Assembly (NCBI RefSeq): GCF_003626735.1
Contig: NZ_RBHX01000001.1
Span: 2,852,001-2,916,000 of the forward strand
Length of the DNA stretch: 64,000 nt
Direction: 5' to 3'
Source of the DNA: Microbacterium sp. CGR2
GTDB lineage: Bacteria; Actinomycetota; Actinomycetes; Actinomycetales; Microbacteriaceae
The notes under the pieces were generated by a model. It saw only the letters and a program-made list of their open reading frames with translations, was not told the origin of the DNA and searched no databases. Within the stretch, counting starts at the first letter, position 1; every line of letters begins with the position of its first letter. The position numbers and the translations under genes are program-made. Below are positions 25,096 through 33,726 of the stretch, piece by piece.

Positions 25096-26666
25096 CCGGC
25101 TCGCCCGGCCGCTCGACGTGGCAGCAGGAGTTCGTGACAGATCTCGAAGCCGTTGTGCGGGCACACTCCGACCTCATCGTCATTCGTGAGCAGCGCAAAC
25201 CCTCAGCGGACGGCCAGATCACAATCCAGCTGGCGATGCGTACGGCCGACATCCCGCATGCCGAGGGGGGACTCGTCCTGGAACCGACCGAGATCGTCGA
25301 GGTCACGATCCCTAGGACCTCTTACCGGCCACCGTCGGTTCGTGTGACCCATCGACGCTTCGTCGGATACCCCCACGTTCTCGGCGGTCTAGTGCTCTGC
25401 ATCTACCTTGACGCGAGTCGCGAGTGGAACCCGCAGAACGGCGCGGCGGGCTTCCTTAATCGGCTATGGGGCTGGTTCGAGTCTGCGGCCGGCGGGAAAT
25501 TCGATCCCCATACGGCGCTGTTTCACGCCGTCGGGGGCACTGATCACACGACCAACTCCACCCCTACCGTCGTGATTCGTGACGACCTCGAGGACGGAGT
25601 TGCACGCGCCGCTCTCGTGCCCCGAGGTGATCTTCGCTTCGACCTCTCGTTGAGCGAGCACAAGGGCGGTATACGAGTGCCGATCATCGCGTCAAGCTCG
25701 CCCCTGCCGCTCGGGGCCGGCACCACACTTGAAGAACTTGCAATGATTCTGGATGACCCAGATCTCGGTCGCGGCGGACGCCCAGACGTCGGCCTCCCCT
25801 CGCGAAAAGATTCACTCGGCATCGTTTTCGCCGCAGCCTCGAAGCGCAATACTGCAGGTTCGCCGCAGCCATTCGTTTTGCGAGTCCCCCACCCCGCCGG
25901 AGGCGCTCCGCACGTACTTATCGGGTCGCTGGCAGCAGAAACAGCGGATGAGCTTCGGGCCGGCAGGGATGTCCCCAACGCTCGGATCGACTGGTGGATC
26001 GCTGAGTTCATCGCTCGCGCCGGAGCGAGAAGAATCGTAATCTCAGATCCAGCTGCAATAACTGGCGGACTCTTGGTGCGCCAGAACTACACCGAAGACG
26101 ACATCGGCACGACCAAAGAGGCTGCGTTGGCTTCTCGCCTCGGAGCGATCAATGACGCCGTGATCATAGAGGTGCTCGACGACTCTGGCACACTTGACTT
26201 CGCCGAGTTCGACCTAATCATCGATGCAAGTGTGAGTCTGGCACTCGGCCAAGCTCTTTCCTCCGCCGCTCCCGCGACAACCACCGCACAAGTGGCGGTG
26301 GATCCGCGAACGGCGTCGGTCGGAATGGTTCTCGTCAGGCCAGCGGCGTGCCCGCTCCCCCTGATAGAGCTAGACGAACATCTTGGGATCAAGGTGCGAG
26401 ACGATCCGTCGCTCGAGGACTACCACCCTCTGTGGTCACCCGGCACCCACGATCTGCTGGTTCCCACGCGCGGCTGCTCGGTTCCCACTTTTCATGGCTC
26501 TGCCGCAGACCTCGCAGCGGCGGCGGGAGTGATGGTCTCGCTTCTGGGACAGCAGCTCCTGTCTCCCTCGGCAGGCGTCCATCTCTTCACACTTCCTCAT
26601 GTGACTTCACCGCAGACTCGAGCGTCTGTCTTCGCCACACTCGATCCTGGGGCGCCTCAACTCTGA
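25092..26666 (+). CDS. cap2: Cap2-like E2/E1 fusion protein of CBASS
   Basis: A 524-residue protein started at TTG, whose TTGA overlaps the CD-NTase stop. Residues 20-135 resemble an E2 conjugase: YPHVLGGLVLCIYLD puts the likely catalytic Cys at 103, followed by a W-rich helix (EWNPQNGAAGFLNRLWGWF). Residues 290-500 follow the E1/ThiF fold (ARAGARRIVISDPA, RQNYTEDDIGTTKEAA) and end in RGCSVPTFHGSAADLA with a possible E1 Cys. The GxGxxG nucleotide loop expected before ARAG is not recognisable (RDVPNARIDWW). Cap2 normally primes the CD-NTase by attaching its C-terminus to targets. Confidence 0.78.
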   Translation: MTGSPGRSTWQQEFVTDLEAVVRAHSDLIVIREQRKPSADGQITIQLAMRTADIPHAEGGLVLEPTEIVEVTIPRTSYRPPSVRVTHRRFVGYPHVLGGLVLCIYLDASREWNPQNGAAGFLNRLWGWFESAAGGKFDPHTALFHAVGGTDHTTNSTPTVVIRDDLEDGVARAALVPRGDLRFDLSLSEHKGGIRVPIIASSSPLPLGAGTTLEELAMILDDPDLGRGGRPDVGLPSRKDSLGIVFAAASKRNTAGSPQPFVLRVPHPAGGAPHVLIGSLAAETADELRAGRDVPNARIDWWIAEFIARAGARRIVISDPAAITGGLLVRQNYTEDDIGTTKEAALASRLGAINDAVIIEVLDDSGTLDFAEFDLIIDASVSLALGQALSSAAPATTTAQVAVDPRTASVGMVLVRPAACPLPLIELDEHLGIKVRDDPSLEDYHPLWSPGTHDLLVPTRGCSVPTFHGSAADLAAAAGVMVSLLGQQLLSPSAGVHLFTLPHVTSPQTRASVFATLDPGAPQL

Positions 26667-26794
26667 GGTACGGCGCACGACGCACCGAGCGTAGCGACTG
26701 TCGCAATGACCTGCTTCGACCCGGGATGCACTCTCGTGGTGTCTGACCGCGGATACGTTCAGACTGACAAGCGACTTGCACGGCCGTGCGCGAC

Positions 26795-26999
26795 TCAGAA
26801 TCGAAGAGGGTTGCGGTCCTCGACGCACAGGAGGGGCCAGAACATGGCGGGGTCGTAGAGTTTGGGGTCGAACGCCGCACACGACGCAGGGACTCCATGC
26901 GCGGCGACCCGTGAGTAATAATGCTGAACTTGATAATGCTCCTCCCCAGTAAAACGGTTGCCCGTCTTTCGACCTGAAGAAAGGTACCCTCGCCCGCCG
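26795..26999 (-). pseudogene. C-terminal gene remnant, unknown family
   Basis: About 67 codons open on the minus strand read like a natural protein end (RKTGNRFTGEEHYQVQHYYS, later FDPKLYDPAMFWPLLCVED) but have no start codon and meet a stop just upstream. It lies between cap2 and the next membrane gene. I do not recognise the family. The rest of 26667-27005 shows nothing supportable. Confidence 0.35.
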
Positions 27000-27005
27000 C
27001 CGCGC

Positions 27006-27011
27006 TACCGT
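27006..27011 (+). promoter_or_regulatory. -10 element of leaderless membrane gene
   Basis: TACCGT (TANNNT) ends 6 nt before the GTG start of the following gene, with no ribosome-binding site between, as for leaderless actinobacterial transcripts. Confidence 0.4.
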
Positions 27012-27017
27012 CAACGT

Positions 27018-27662
27018 GTGAGCACCAAAAATACGCACGCCCGAGGTCCGCGCGCGCGAAGGCGCACCTGGGTGGCCGGCGGAGCCTTGCTGCTGCTATC
27101 CGTAGCCGTCGGCATCGCAGCTCGAGGGCAACTGGCGAGCTTCGCTCCCGCCAAAGACTGGGTCTTCGCAGCCGCGATGATTCTGCTCGTGGTCGGCATG
27201 GGCCGCGCCGGGAGCCTCACCGCTCGGCGCATCGTCGGCACCGCTGCGGCGATACTCCTGGTCACCGTACCCCTGACGCAGTCTTACTGGTTCAGCTTCA
27301 TCCCCGATAGCACAGAAGACCCACACCTCGCCGAAGACGTCGGGGCGTTCATCGCGTTCACGTACCACGGAATCATGGCCATCCTTGCTGTCATCACGGT
27401 CGTGGAGATCGCCCGAGCGAAGGTCATTCCCTCGCCGTGGCGATGGGCGCCGCTGTGGGTGGCGGTTCTCACACCCATCACCTACGCGATTGGCCTGACC
27501 CTGTTCAGCTCCGCTCCCCTCGGCACCACGCTGGCAAGCACCGGTGCCATCGTCGCCGGGTACGGCCCAGCGGTAGGCATCGCCCTCCTCGGTGTTCTCG
27601 GCATCGCACTCGGTATGCGAGAAAAGGCAACTCGCGACGACGCACCGGCGGAGTTCGGCTAA
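27018..27662 (+). CDS. Polytopic membrane protein, paralogue of 1262-1885
   Basis: A 214-residue protein with a basic N-terminus (residues 1-20) and about six membrane segments. It shares VIPSPWRWAPLWV and the overall segment order with the membrane protein at 1262-1885. The GTG start is chosen for the TACCGT box 6 nt upstream. It overlaps the convergent amidase gene by 4 bp. Function unknown. Confidence 0.7.
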   Translation: MSTKNTHARGPRARRRTWVAGGALLLLSVAVGIAARGQLASFAPAKDWVFAAAMILLVVGMGRAGSLTARRIVGTAAAILLVTVPLTQSYWFSFIPDSTEDPHLAEDVGAFIAFTYHGIMAILAVITVVEIARAKVIPSPWRWAPLWVAVLTPITYAIGLTLFSSAPLGTTLASTGAIVAGYGPAVGIALLGVLGIALGMREKATRDDAPAEFG

Positions 27663-28486
27663 ACGGAGAGTTGCTCGCTGAAGATGTGCTGCGCTCGGAC
27701 CACTATGTCGTCCAGGCGAGACTGCAGGTACGGTCCCGGACACTCGGTCCCCGACCACGTCTCCTGGTGGGTGATGACATGCTTTCGGTCGATGCTGAAG
27801 GACACCGGTACACCGTCGAGGGTCTTGCCGTCGAAGGTCGCGAGCCACGCGATCATCTGCGAGAGCTCTTCGAGCTGGGCCGCCGTCACTGTGTACTCAG
27901 GTGCCCCGGTGTGGTTCAAGGTCTCCACCGCCAGGGACCGCCAGTTCCACTCCGCTCCCGTTGCGGAAGGCTTCGCGCCAGGGCGAATCAATTCGAAGAC
28001 CGACCCGTTGTGCCGCAGGTAGAACGTGGGCGCAGAAGAACGCTTGTTGCAGCGCGAGAGGAAGTCCAGTTGGTCATTGGTCGTACCGGTGTGGTGGATG
28101 ATGAACCGATCAATGACCGGCGTCACCGTGTGGCGGTCACTTCCTGCCGTGTCACGGCTTGCCCGAGTGGTCGGGCTCGCGCAATCTTCAAATCCCAGAG
28201 GCACCTCAAGGCCTCGCGACGCGCGGGGATAAACGGGCTCGTACCGGGTCAGACCCATCGGATTGTCCGGGTCCACCGGGCTGGTGGCGGTGTCTGAGGG
28301 TTCGGCCGTCGCAGCGAGCCAGATCCCCGCCGCGGTCACAGCGACGCCGGCGCCCCCCGCGATCAGAAAGCGTCGGCGCGTGTGCCCCGGAGGAGGCACG
28401 TCGGAATCGGTCTCGTGGCGTTGCTGCATCTGCCTATTCAACACGCGCTCGACCAAGTCGGACCCGTTGAGACTGCCGGAGCTCAT
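27659..28486 (-). CDS. Exported N-acetylmuramoyl-L-alanine amidase
   Basis: A 275-residue protein with a twin-arginine-like signal near residue 36 (TRRRFLIAGGAGVAVTAAG), so it acts outside the membrane. The amidase_2/PGRP domain shows the zinc ligands in FIIHHTGT, a central ETLNHTGAPEYTVTAAQ stretch, and HQETWSGTECPG near the end. It cleaves the bond between muramic acid and the stem peptide. No holin or phage gene is near, so it is more likely a cell-wall enzyme than an endolysin. Confidence 0.85.
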   Translation of the reverse strand: MSSGSLNGSDLVERVLNRQMQQRHETDSDVPPPGHTRRRFLIAGGAGVAVTAAGIWLAATAEPSDTATSPVDPDNPMGLTRYEPVYPRASRGLEVPLGFEDCASPTTRASRDTAGSDRHTVTPVIDRFIIHHTGTTNDQLDFLSRCNKRSSAPTFYLRHNGSVFELIRPGAKPSATGAEWNWRSLAVETLNHTGAPEYTVTAAQLEELSQMIAWLATFDGKTLDGVPVSFSIDRKHVITHQETWSGTECPGPYLQSRLDDIVVRAQHIFSEQLSV

Positions 28487-28546
28487 GCGGCGCCCCGACG
28501 ATGCTTCTCCGCAGAGCTCCCTAGGTCGGAGGCGCCAGACGCTGCA

Positions 28547-29089
28547 TTACGCGAGCACGCGGTATCGCAGATGGACCTCGCTGGCGAACGCCGAAGTGTG
28601 AACGCGCTCCAGTGTGATGTGCTCGCTGAGTCCCGTGAAGAGTGATATTCCGCTTCCCAGAAGTATCGGCACGACATGCAACACGATCTCGTCGATGAGG
28701 CCCTTCTCCAGGCATTGCCTGGAGACGCTGCCACCCAGCACGCTGACCCACTTATCCCCTGCCACCCGCTTGGCTGCCGTCACGGCTTCGGCCACGTCAT
28801 CGACGACGAAGTGGTAAGTGGTGCCATCCCTCTCGACGGGTTCGTGTGGGCTGTGTGTCATGAGGAAGACCGGTGCTCCGAGGATGCCGCCGTAGGGGAT
28901 CTCCCCTTCTTCGATGGTCTGCGTCTTGTTCGCACCGCCGACCACCGCGCCGAGGCTTTCGACGACGCCCGCCACGAGGTCTTCGTCTTCCGGAACGGCC
29001 GAGACGTCGTTCATCCAGTCCACTCCCCCGTTCTCGTCGGCCATGAAGCCATCCAAAGAGACGGTGGCATGAATCAACACCTTCGACAT
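28547..29089 (-). CDS. Dihydrofolate reductase/RibD C-terminal family protein
   Basis: A 180-residue reductase-like protein (LIHATVSLDGFMADENGG at the N-terminus, VSVLGGSVSRQCLEKGLIDE and LHVVPILLGSGISLF later), as in the YyaP/YwjB group. NADPH binding is expected; the substrate is unknown. It is divergent from a TetR gene with two palindromes between, so it is probably that regulator's target. Confidence 0.85.
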   Translation of the reverse strand: MSKVLIHATVSLDGFMADENGGVDWMNDVSAVPEDEDLVAGVVESLGAVVGGANKTQTIEEGEIPYGGILGAPVFLMTHSPHEPVERDGTTYHFVVDDVAEAVTAAKRVAGDKWVSVLGGSVSRQCLEKGLIDEIVLHVVPILLGSGISLFTGLSEHITLERVHTSAFASEVHLRYRVLA

Positions 29090-29115
29090 TGCGGCCTCCT
29101 ATGACCCCGAATCAG

Positions 29116-29139
29116 GAGGTGAGTCAATCGTCTCACCTC
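29116..29139. promoter_or_regulatory. TetR operator candidate 1
   Basis: GAGGTGAG-N8-CTCACCTC, a perfect dyad 27 bp before the DHFR-like start. It contains the half-site GTGAGTCA found in the second operator. Confidence 0.6.
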
Positions 29140-29165
29140 TCTTTGAAGCTAACCCATCGGGCGTC

Positions 29166-29183
29166 GTGAGTCAAGTGACTCAC
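29166..29183. promoter_or_regulatory. TetR operator candidate 2
   Basis: GTGAGTCA-AG-TGACTCAC, a perfect 8-bp inverted repeat just before the TetR start. Together with the first dyad it supports autoregulation and control of the divergent gene. Confidence 0.65.
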
Positions 29184-29203
29184 CATTGAGGCATACTGGA
29201 GTC

Positions 29204-29824
29204 ATGCCTCGCGAACTGTCTGAGTACCACCGCCGGATCGCGACCGATAACCGGGCCGCGATTCTCGACGCCGCCACCGCGCTCTTCCTCGAACTGGGAT
29301 ACGAACGGACATCCCTCGCCAAGGTCGCCGACAATGCCGGAGTGTCGAAGGCCACGTTGTTCAAGCAGTTCCCCACGAAGGCGGAGCTCTTCGAAGCGAT
29401 GGTCCTCGGAGCCGGAGATACGACTGACCCCGAAGTGATGATTCCGTCATCGTCGGACTTCCATGCCGGCCTGGTGAGCCTCGGCATGGCGTACGCCGAG
29501 GTGCTGGGGCGTCCTCGGATGACAGATCTTATTCGTGCGGTGATCACCGAGTCGGCGCGGTTCCCGGAGTTGCGCGAACAGACTTTCAACTTCGGGACCC
29601 TCGCCGTGCTGCGCGCCCTCAGAGATTTCCTCGACGTGGCGAACTCCCGAGGCGACGCGAACGTGGAGGATCCGGACGTCGCGTCGGCACAGTTTCTCGG
29701 CATGATCGCGACGGTGGTCTTCTGGCCGCGTCTCGTTCACGTCGGGTGGTCCCTCACGGACGAACAGATCCGTCACACCGTCGACGAGGCTGCCAAGACC
29801 ATCGCCGCGCGCTACGCGGGATAG
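29204..29824 (+). CDS. TetR-family transcriptional regulator
   Basis: A 206-residue repressor: N-terminal HTH at residues 15-62 (AILDAATALFLELGYERTSL, then AGVSKATLFKQFPTKAELF) and a helical ligand domain. The ATG MPRELSEY is preferred over an upstream frame start at 29186 because the operator would otherwise lie in the gene. Likely controls itself and the divergent reductase. Confidence 0.9.
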   Translation: MPRELSEYHRRIATDNRAAILDAATALFLELGYERTSLAKVADNAGVSKATLFKQFPTKAELFEAMVLGAGDTTDPEVMIPSSSDFHAGLVSLGMAYAEVLGRPRMTDLIRAVITESARFPELREQTFNFGTLAVLRALRDFLDVANSRGDANVEDPDVASAQFLGMIATVVFWPRLVHVGWSLTDEQIRHTVDEAAKTIAARYAG

Positions 29825-29880
29825 CCGGGCCATGAAGCGGCGGCTCTGAACGGTGATGGGCCCGTCGAGAGGCCCCTCGC

Positions 29881-30216
29881 TCAGTCGACGATGAAAAGGG
29901 TTGCTCCGGTGGCGGTCGACGACCGATGGGCCTCCTGATTGTTGGCCACTTCGTAGCTCTCGCCAGCGTTCAGCGTGACGACGCGACCGTCATCCAACTC
30001 GGTGAGCAACTCGCCTTTCAGGACGAGGAGGACGTGCCCGCGGGAGCACCAATGGTCAGCCACGTATCCGGGCGTGTACTCCACCATCCGAAGCCGCAAG
30101 GCACCGATGGTCTTCGTTCGCCATAGCGCCTCTCCGGACTCTCCCCTGTGGACTGTCGGCGCCACTGCGCTCCAGTCGGTCGTGGAGAACGCGTGCCCCG
30201 CAGCCACGATGTCCAT
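29881..30216 (-). CDS. DHCW-motif cupin protein
   Basis: A 111-residue single-domain beta-barrel with the family motif VADHWCSRGHVLLVLKGEL and the C-terminal EAHRSSTATGATLFIVD. Metal binding by the His residues is likely; the substrate is unknown. An in-frame GTG at 30231 with GGGGAG before it is an alternative start, but family alignment favours the ATG. Single gene. Confidence 0.85.
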   Translation of the reverse strand: MDIVAAGHAFSTTDWSAVAPTVHRGESGEALWRTKTIGALRLRMVEYTPGYVADHWCSRGHVLLVLKGELLTELDDGRVVTLNAGESYEVANNQEAHRSSTATGATLFIVD

Positions 30217-30328
30217 CTGCTCGTCCTTCACGCTCTCCCCTGTCGTGTGTGCGTCGCCGTCGTGATCCTATCCGGCACGTGAAGCGCCTGCGACCGCGGC
30301 TGGCCCGCACTGCGTGGAGAGACGTGGG

Positions 30329-31075
30329 TCAGGGCGTCCGCATCCGAGATCTGAGCACGTCGAATTCCGCTCCTGGAGTGTCCGGGTCGAAACCATGTTG
30401 GATCAGCCAGCGCGACGCAGTCAGGCTGCGCAGTGACCACCAGGCCCGGATCACGTCGCGATCAACGTCGCCCCCGTATCCGACGAGCAGGTCATCCAGA
30501 CGGTCTTCGTGCCCGAGTGTCACTGTGGCCAGATCGAACATGGCGTCACCGGGTGCGGCCTCAGACCAATCGATGACGCCGGTGACCTTGTCGCCGTCGA
30601 CGAACACGTGAGTGATCTGCAGGTCGCCATGTGTGAACACCGGCTCCCACCGACGAAGCGCACCCTCCGCGATCTCGCGGTTTCGGTGGATCACGTCAGC
30701 AGGCAAAGCCTCGTTCGCGATCAGCCATGCGCACTCGGCGTCGAGCTCAGCTGACAGGTCTTCGACCGTCCGACCCTGCCAGGGCGGCAGCGGTGCTTCG
30801 TGGAGCGTGCGGATCGCTGCTCCCGCCGCAGCCCACGCCGCGGGAGATGCGAGAGACGGCTGCCCCAGGGTGCCGAGTGCCCTCCCGGACACGGCGGCTA
30901 TCGCCAGCACCGGCGGTTCGTGCCACAGGATCGCCGGAGTCGGTATCGGCGACAGGGCCATGGCCTGCACCTCGACTTCCGCATGCCCGAGGTCACCGTC
31001 CACCTTGAGGAAAACCTCGCCGACGCGCAGTGTCGCTCTCTGGGCGTGCGCGACGACGACTTCAACCGAGTCCAT
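30329..31075 (-). CDS. Aminoglycoside phosphotransferase-fold kinase
   Basis: A 248-residue APH-like kinase. The catalytic loop reads FTHGDLQITHVF, keeping the Asp but with His where Asn is usual, and the metal site is VIDWSEAAPGD. The N-terminal lobe is short. The substrate may be a sugar, antibiotic or choline-like compound; resistance cannot be claimed from sequence. Confidence 0.8.
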   Translation of the reverse strand: MDSVEVVVAHAQRATLRVGEVFLKVDGDLGHAEVEVQAMALSPIPTPAILWHEPPVLAIAAVSGRALGTLGQPSLASPAAWAAAGAAIRTLHEAPLPPWQGRTVEDLSAELDAECAWLIANEALPADVIHRNREIAEGALRRWEPVFTHGDLQITHVFVDGDKVTGVIDWSEAAPGDAMFDLATVTLGHEDRLDDLLVGYGGDVDRDVIRAWWSLRSLTASRWLIQHGFDPDTPGAEFDVLRSRMRTP

Positions 31076-31187
31076 GATGTCCTTCGCCTTGTTGTGGCCT
31101 GACGAGTCCGTACACGAACATGTCGCGGCGCTTCCCCTGGTTCGTCGTCATCAGTTCAGTATCGCGGGAGCACGGCGTGTCCCGACG

Positions 31188-31883
31188 TCAGCGCAACTGC
31201 GCGAACTTCTCCACGCTGACTGTCGGGCCGACGACGAGCACGGTGTCGCCGTCGCCGAGGACCGTGTCTGCCTGTGCGTTTCGCCATTCCGCGCCTGCGG
31301 GTCGGTACGCCGCGATGGTCACCCCGTGCTTGGCTCGAACCGCTCCGTCGGTGAGGGTGATTCCGTGCAGGTGGTGCGGCGCGACGGTCTTCACGATCGC
31401 ATAGCCGTTGTCGATCTCGAGGTAGTCTGCGGCCGCGCCCCGTACGAGATGCGCGACTCGACGGCCCATGTCTTTCTCCGGGTAGACGACTTTGTGCACG
31501 CCGAGCTGCTCGAGCACGGCGCCGTGCCGCTCGTCGACCGCCTTCGCCCAGATGACGGGGACTTTGAGCTTCAACAGAAGCGACGAAGTCAGGATCGATG
31601 CCGTGATGTCACCTCCGATAGACACCACCACGCGGTCGAATTCCCCCATCGCGAGCTGCTCGAGCACGTCCATTCGCGTGGAGTCGGCCCGGACGACCTG
31701 CGTGAGCTGCCCGTTCAGCGACTGAACGATGTCCTCGTCGGCGTCGATGCCGAGGACTTCCGTTCCGGACGCCATCAACTCCAGCGCGAGGGATGTTCCG
31801 AAACGGCCTAACCCGATCACCGCGACAGAGTCGGCCTCGGCGATGCGACGAGCATCCTGACCGAACGACAGAAACTTCGGCAC
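31188..31883 (-). CDS. ktrA: K+ uptake regulatory subunit (KtrA/TrkA type)
   Basis: A 231-residue cytoplasmic RCK protein: nucleotide-binding fold (VAVIGLGRFGTSLALELMA, then VLGIDADEDIV) and a C-terminal TrkA_C domain from residue 150. Ring assemblies of it gate the membrane subunit encoded just upstream in the same direction. GTG start preceded by AAAGGA. Spacing to the transporter gene is 36 bp, so one operon. Confidence 0.92.
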   Translation of the reverse strand: MPKFLSFGQDARRIAEADSVAVIGLGRFGTSLALELMASGTEVLGIDADEDIVQSLNGQLTQVVRADSTRMDVLEQLAMGEFDRVVVSIGGDITASILTSSLLLKLKVPVIWAKAVDERHGAVLEQLGVHKVVYPEKDMGRRVAHLVRGAAADYLEIDNGYAIVKTVAPHHLHGITLTDGAVRAKHGVTIAAYRPAGAEWRNAQADTVLGDGDTVLVVGPTVSVEKFAQLR

Positions 31884-31919
31884 GTGAATCCTTTCGATGA
31901 GTGGTGACCGCGATCAGCG

Positions 31920-33296
31920 TCAGCCGATGGCCGGCCGTTCTTTGGGAAGTTCGTACGCGATGCGTCTCTCCCTCAGCGCGAGAGCCGATCCGAGCGTGAG
32001 CGGACCCAGACGCCCCAAGAACATGAGCAGGACGAGGATGATCTGCGGGCCGTCACCGAGACTCGCCGTGATGCCCGTCGACATACCCACGGTGCCGAAC
32101 GCCGAGACGACCTCGAAAAGCACCTGGTCGAGGTCCAGATCCGTCATGGCCAGGATTGCCACGACCGCCGCCATGATCGCCCCGAGTGCGACGATCACGA
32201 CAGTGATCGCCTCTCGGTGCACTGCCCGCGACAGACGCTTGCCGAAGACATTCACCGCCGCGCCGCCGCGCAGTTCCGTCCACATGATGAAGAAGAGCAC
32301 GGCGAAGGTGGTGACCTTGATACCGCCGGCGGTCCCGGCGGGCCCTCCTCCGATGAACATCAGTACATCGGTCCCCAACCATGTCTCGTCGTGCATCAGC
32401 GCGATGTCGACCGAGTTGAAGCCCGCCGTTCGCGCCTGAACGGCGTGGAAGAAGCCGGCCAGAACACGAGCGGTCGGGGGAAGCTCACCGAGGGTTCGCG
32501 GGTTGCTCCACTCGATGAGCAGGACGTACACCGTGCCGACCGCAAGGAGGACGCCGGTGACGATGAGGACGATGCGGGTGTTCATCGACCAGTGGAGAGG
32601 CCGTCGGAACTCGCGGCGCAGTTGCCGCAGCACGGGAAAACCCAGGCCGCCCAGGATGATGGCGGCACAGATCGGCAGGCAGATCCACGGATCGGCGACG
32701 AAGCCCATCAGGCTGTCCGTGTACAGGGCGAAGCCGGCGTTGTTGAAGGCGGAAACCGCGTGGAACAGTGCATGCCACCCCGCACGCAGGGGGTCGTACC
32801 CGTACCCGACCGAGAAGCGCGCAAAGAGCATGATCGCCACGATCGCTTCGATCACGAGGGTCGTGACGAGGATGCCGGATGCGACCCGCTTGATATCGCC
32901 CAAGCCGGAAGTCTTCGTCTCCGTGCTCGCGAACATCCGCGAGCGCACCGAGAACTTCCGCGCGAGCGCCAGGCCGACCAGCGCGGCGAACAGCATGATC
33001 CCGAGGCCACCCAGTTGGATGAGGAGGAGGATCACGATCTTTCCGAACGGGCTCCAGTGCACGGGTGTGTCGACCACCACGAGGCCGGTCACGCACACCG
33101 CAGACGTCGAGGTGAACAGGGCATCGACGAGACCCGTCCATCTGCCGGTCGCCGACGACAGCGGCAACATGAGCAGGACCGTGCCGACCGCGATCGCGGT
33201 GCCGAATCCGATCGCGATGGCGCGAGCGGGAGCCAGATGAAGGCCTTTCGCCAATCGGCTGCGGACGGAACTGTGTGAAGCCACGAAGAAGCACAC
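31920..33296 (-). CDS. ktrB: K+ transporter membrane subunit (TrkH/KtrB)
   Basis: A 458-residue membrane protein with the fourfold M1-P-M2 layout of the TrkH family (TSTSAVCVTGLVVVDTP and AVSAFNNAGFALY hold pore-loop glycines). It moves K+ with or without Na+ and needs the RCK partner encoded downstream. The GTG start has AGGAG 5 nt upstream. Confidence 0.92.
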   Translation of the reverse strand: MCFFVASHSSVRSRLAKGLHLAPARAIAIGFGTAIAVGTVLLMLPLSSATGRWTGLVDALFTSTSAVCVTGLVVVDTPVHWSPFGKIVILLLIQLGGLGIMLFAALVGLALARKFSVRSRMFASTETKTSGLGDIKRVASGILVTTLVIEAIVAIMLFARFSVGYGYDPLRAGWHALFHAVSAFNNAGFALYTDSLMGFVADPWICLPICAAIILGGLGFPVLRQLRREFRRPLHWSMNTRIVLIVTGVLLAVGTVYVLLIEWSNPRTLGELPPTARVLAGFFHAVQARTAGFNSVDIALMHDETWLGTDVLMFIGGGPAGTAGGIKVTTFAVLFFIMWTELRGGAAVNVFGKRLSRAVHREAITVVIVALGAIMAAVVAILAMTDLDLDQVLFEVVSAFGTVGMSTGITASLGDGPQIILVLLMFLGRLGPLTLGSALALRERRIAYELPKERPAIG

Positions 33297-33357
33297 TACT
33301 CCTGCAGGTGTCGCTCGGCGTGCATGTCCATCCGCGGCCCCACGCGGTCAACTCGGG

Positions 33358-33726
33358 CTATTGCGACGCCCACACCCCGAGTTCGTTCCCACTCGGATCG
33401 GCGAAATGCAGTCTGCGACCACCGGGGAACTCGTACGGCAGCTGCAGAATGGTGCCACCGGCAGCCACGATTCCCTCCATCGTCGCGTCGAGGTCTGCGG
33501 AATACACGAGGACCAGTGGTCCGCCGACGGGCCGCGGCTCGTCGGCCAGAGCGAGTCCGCCGACCTCGCTTCCGTCGCCCTGAGGCGACGCGATTCCTGC
33601 GTAGCCCGGGCCGTAGTCGACGAAGGACCATCCGAATGCCTCGGCGTAGAAGTTCTTCGCCGTGTCGAGGTCGGTGACGACGATTTCGACGTAGTCGAGC
33701 GTGTGGTGTTGCGGTGTGGTCATCAT
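33358..33726 (-). CDS. VOC-family (glyoxalase/bleomycin-resistance fold) protein
   Basis: A 122-residue protein with paired beta-alpha-beta-beta-beta modules (YVEIVVTDLDTAKNFYAEAF at the start, LHFADPSGNELGVWA at the end). Metal or ligand role unknown. The start is the ATG that overlaps the upstream kinase stop as ATGA; longer frames upstream lie inside that gene. Confidence 0.85.
   Translation of the reverse strand: MMTTPQHHTLDYVEIVVTDLDTAKNFYAEAFGWSFVDYGPGYAGIASPQGDGSEVGGLALADEPRPVGGPLVLVYSADLDATMEGIVAAGGTILQLPYEFPGGRRLHFADPSGNELGVWASQ

Noticed and set aside
1886-27000. DDE-type insertion sequences in the accessory block
   Set aside because: No transposase with DDE motifs and no terminal inverted repeats were found; only tyrosine-recombinase genes are present.
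27659-28486. Amidase as prophage endolysin
   Set aside because: It has an export signal and there is no holin, tail or packaging gene nearby.
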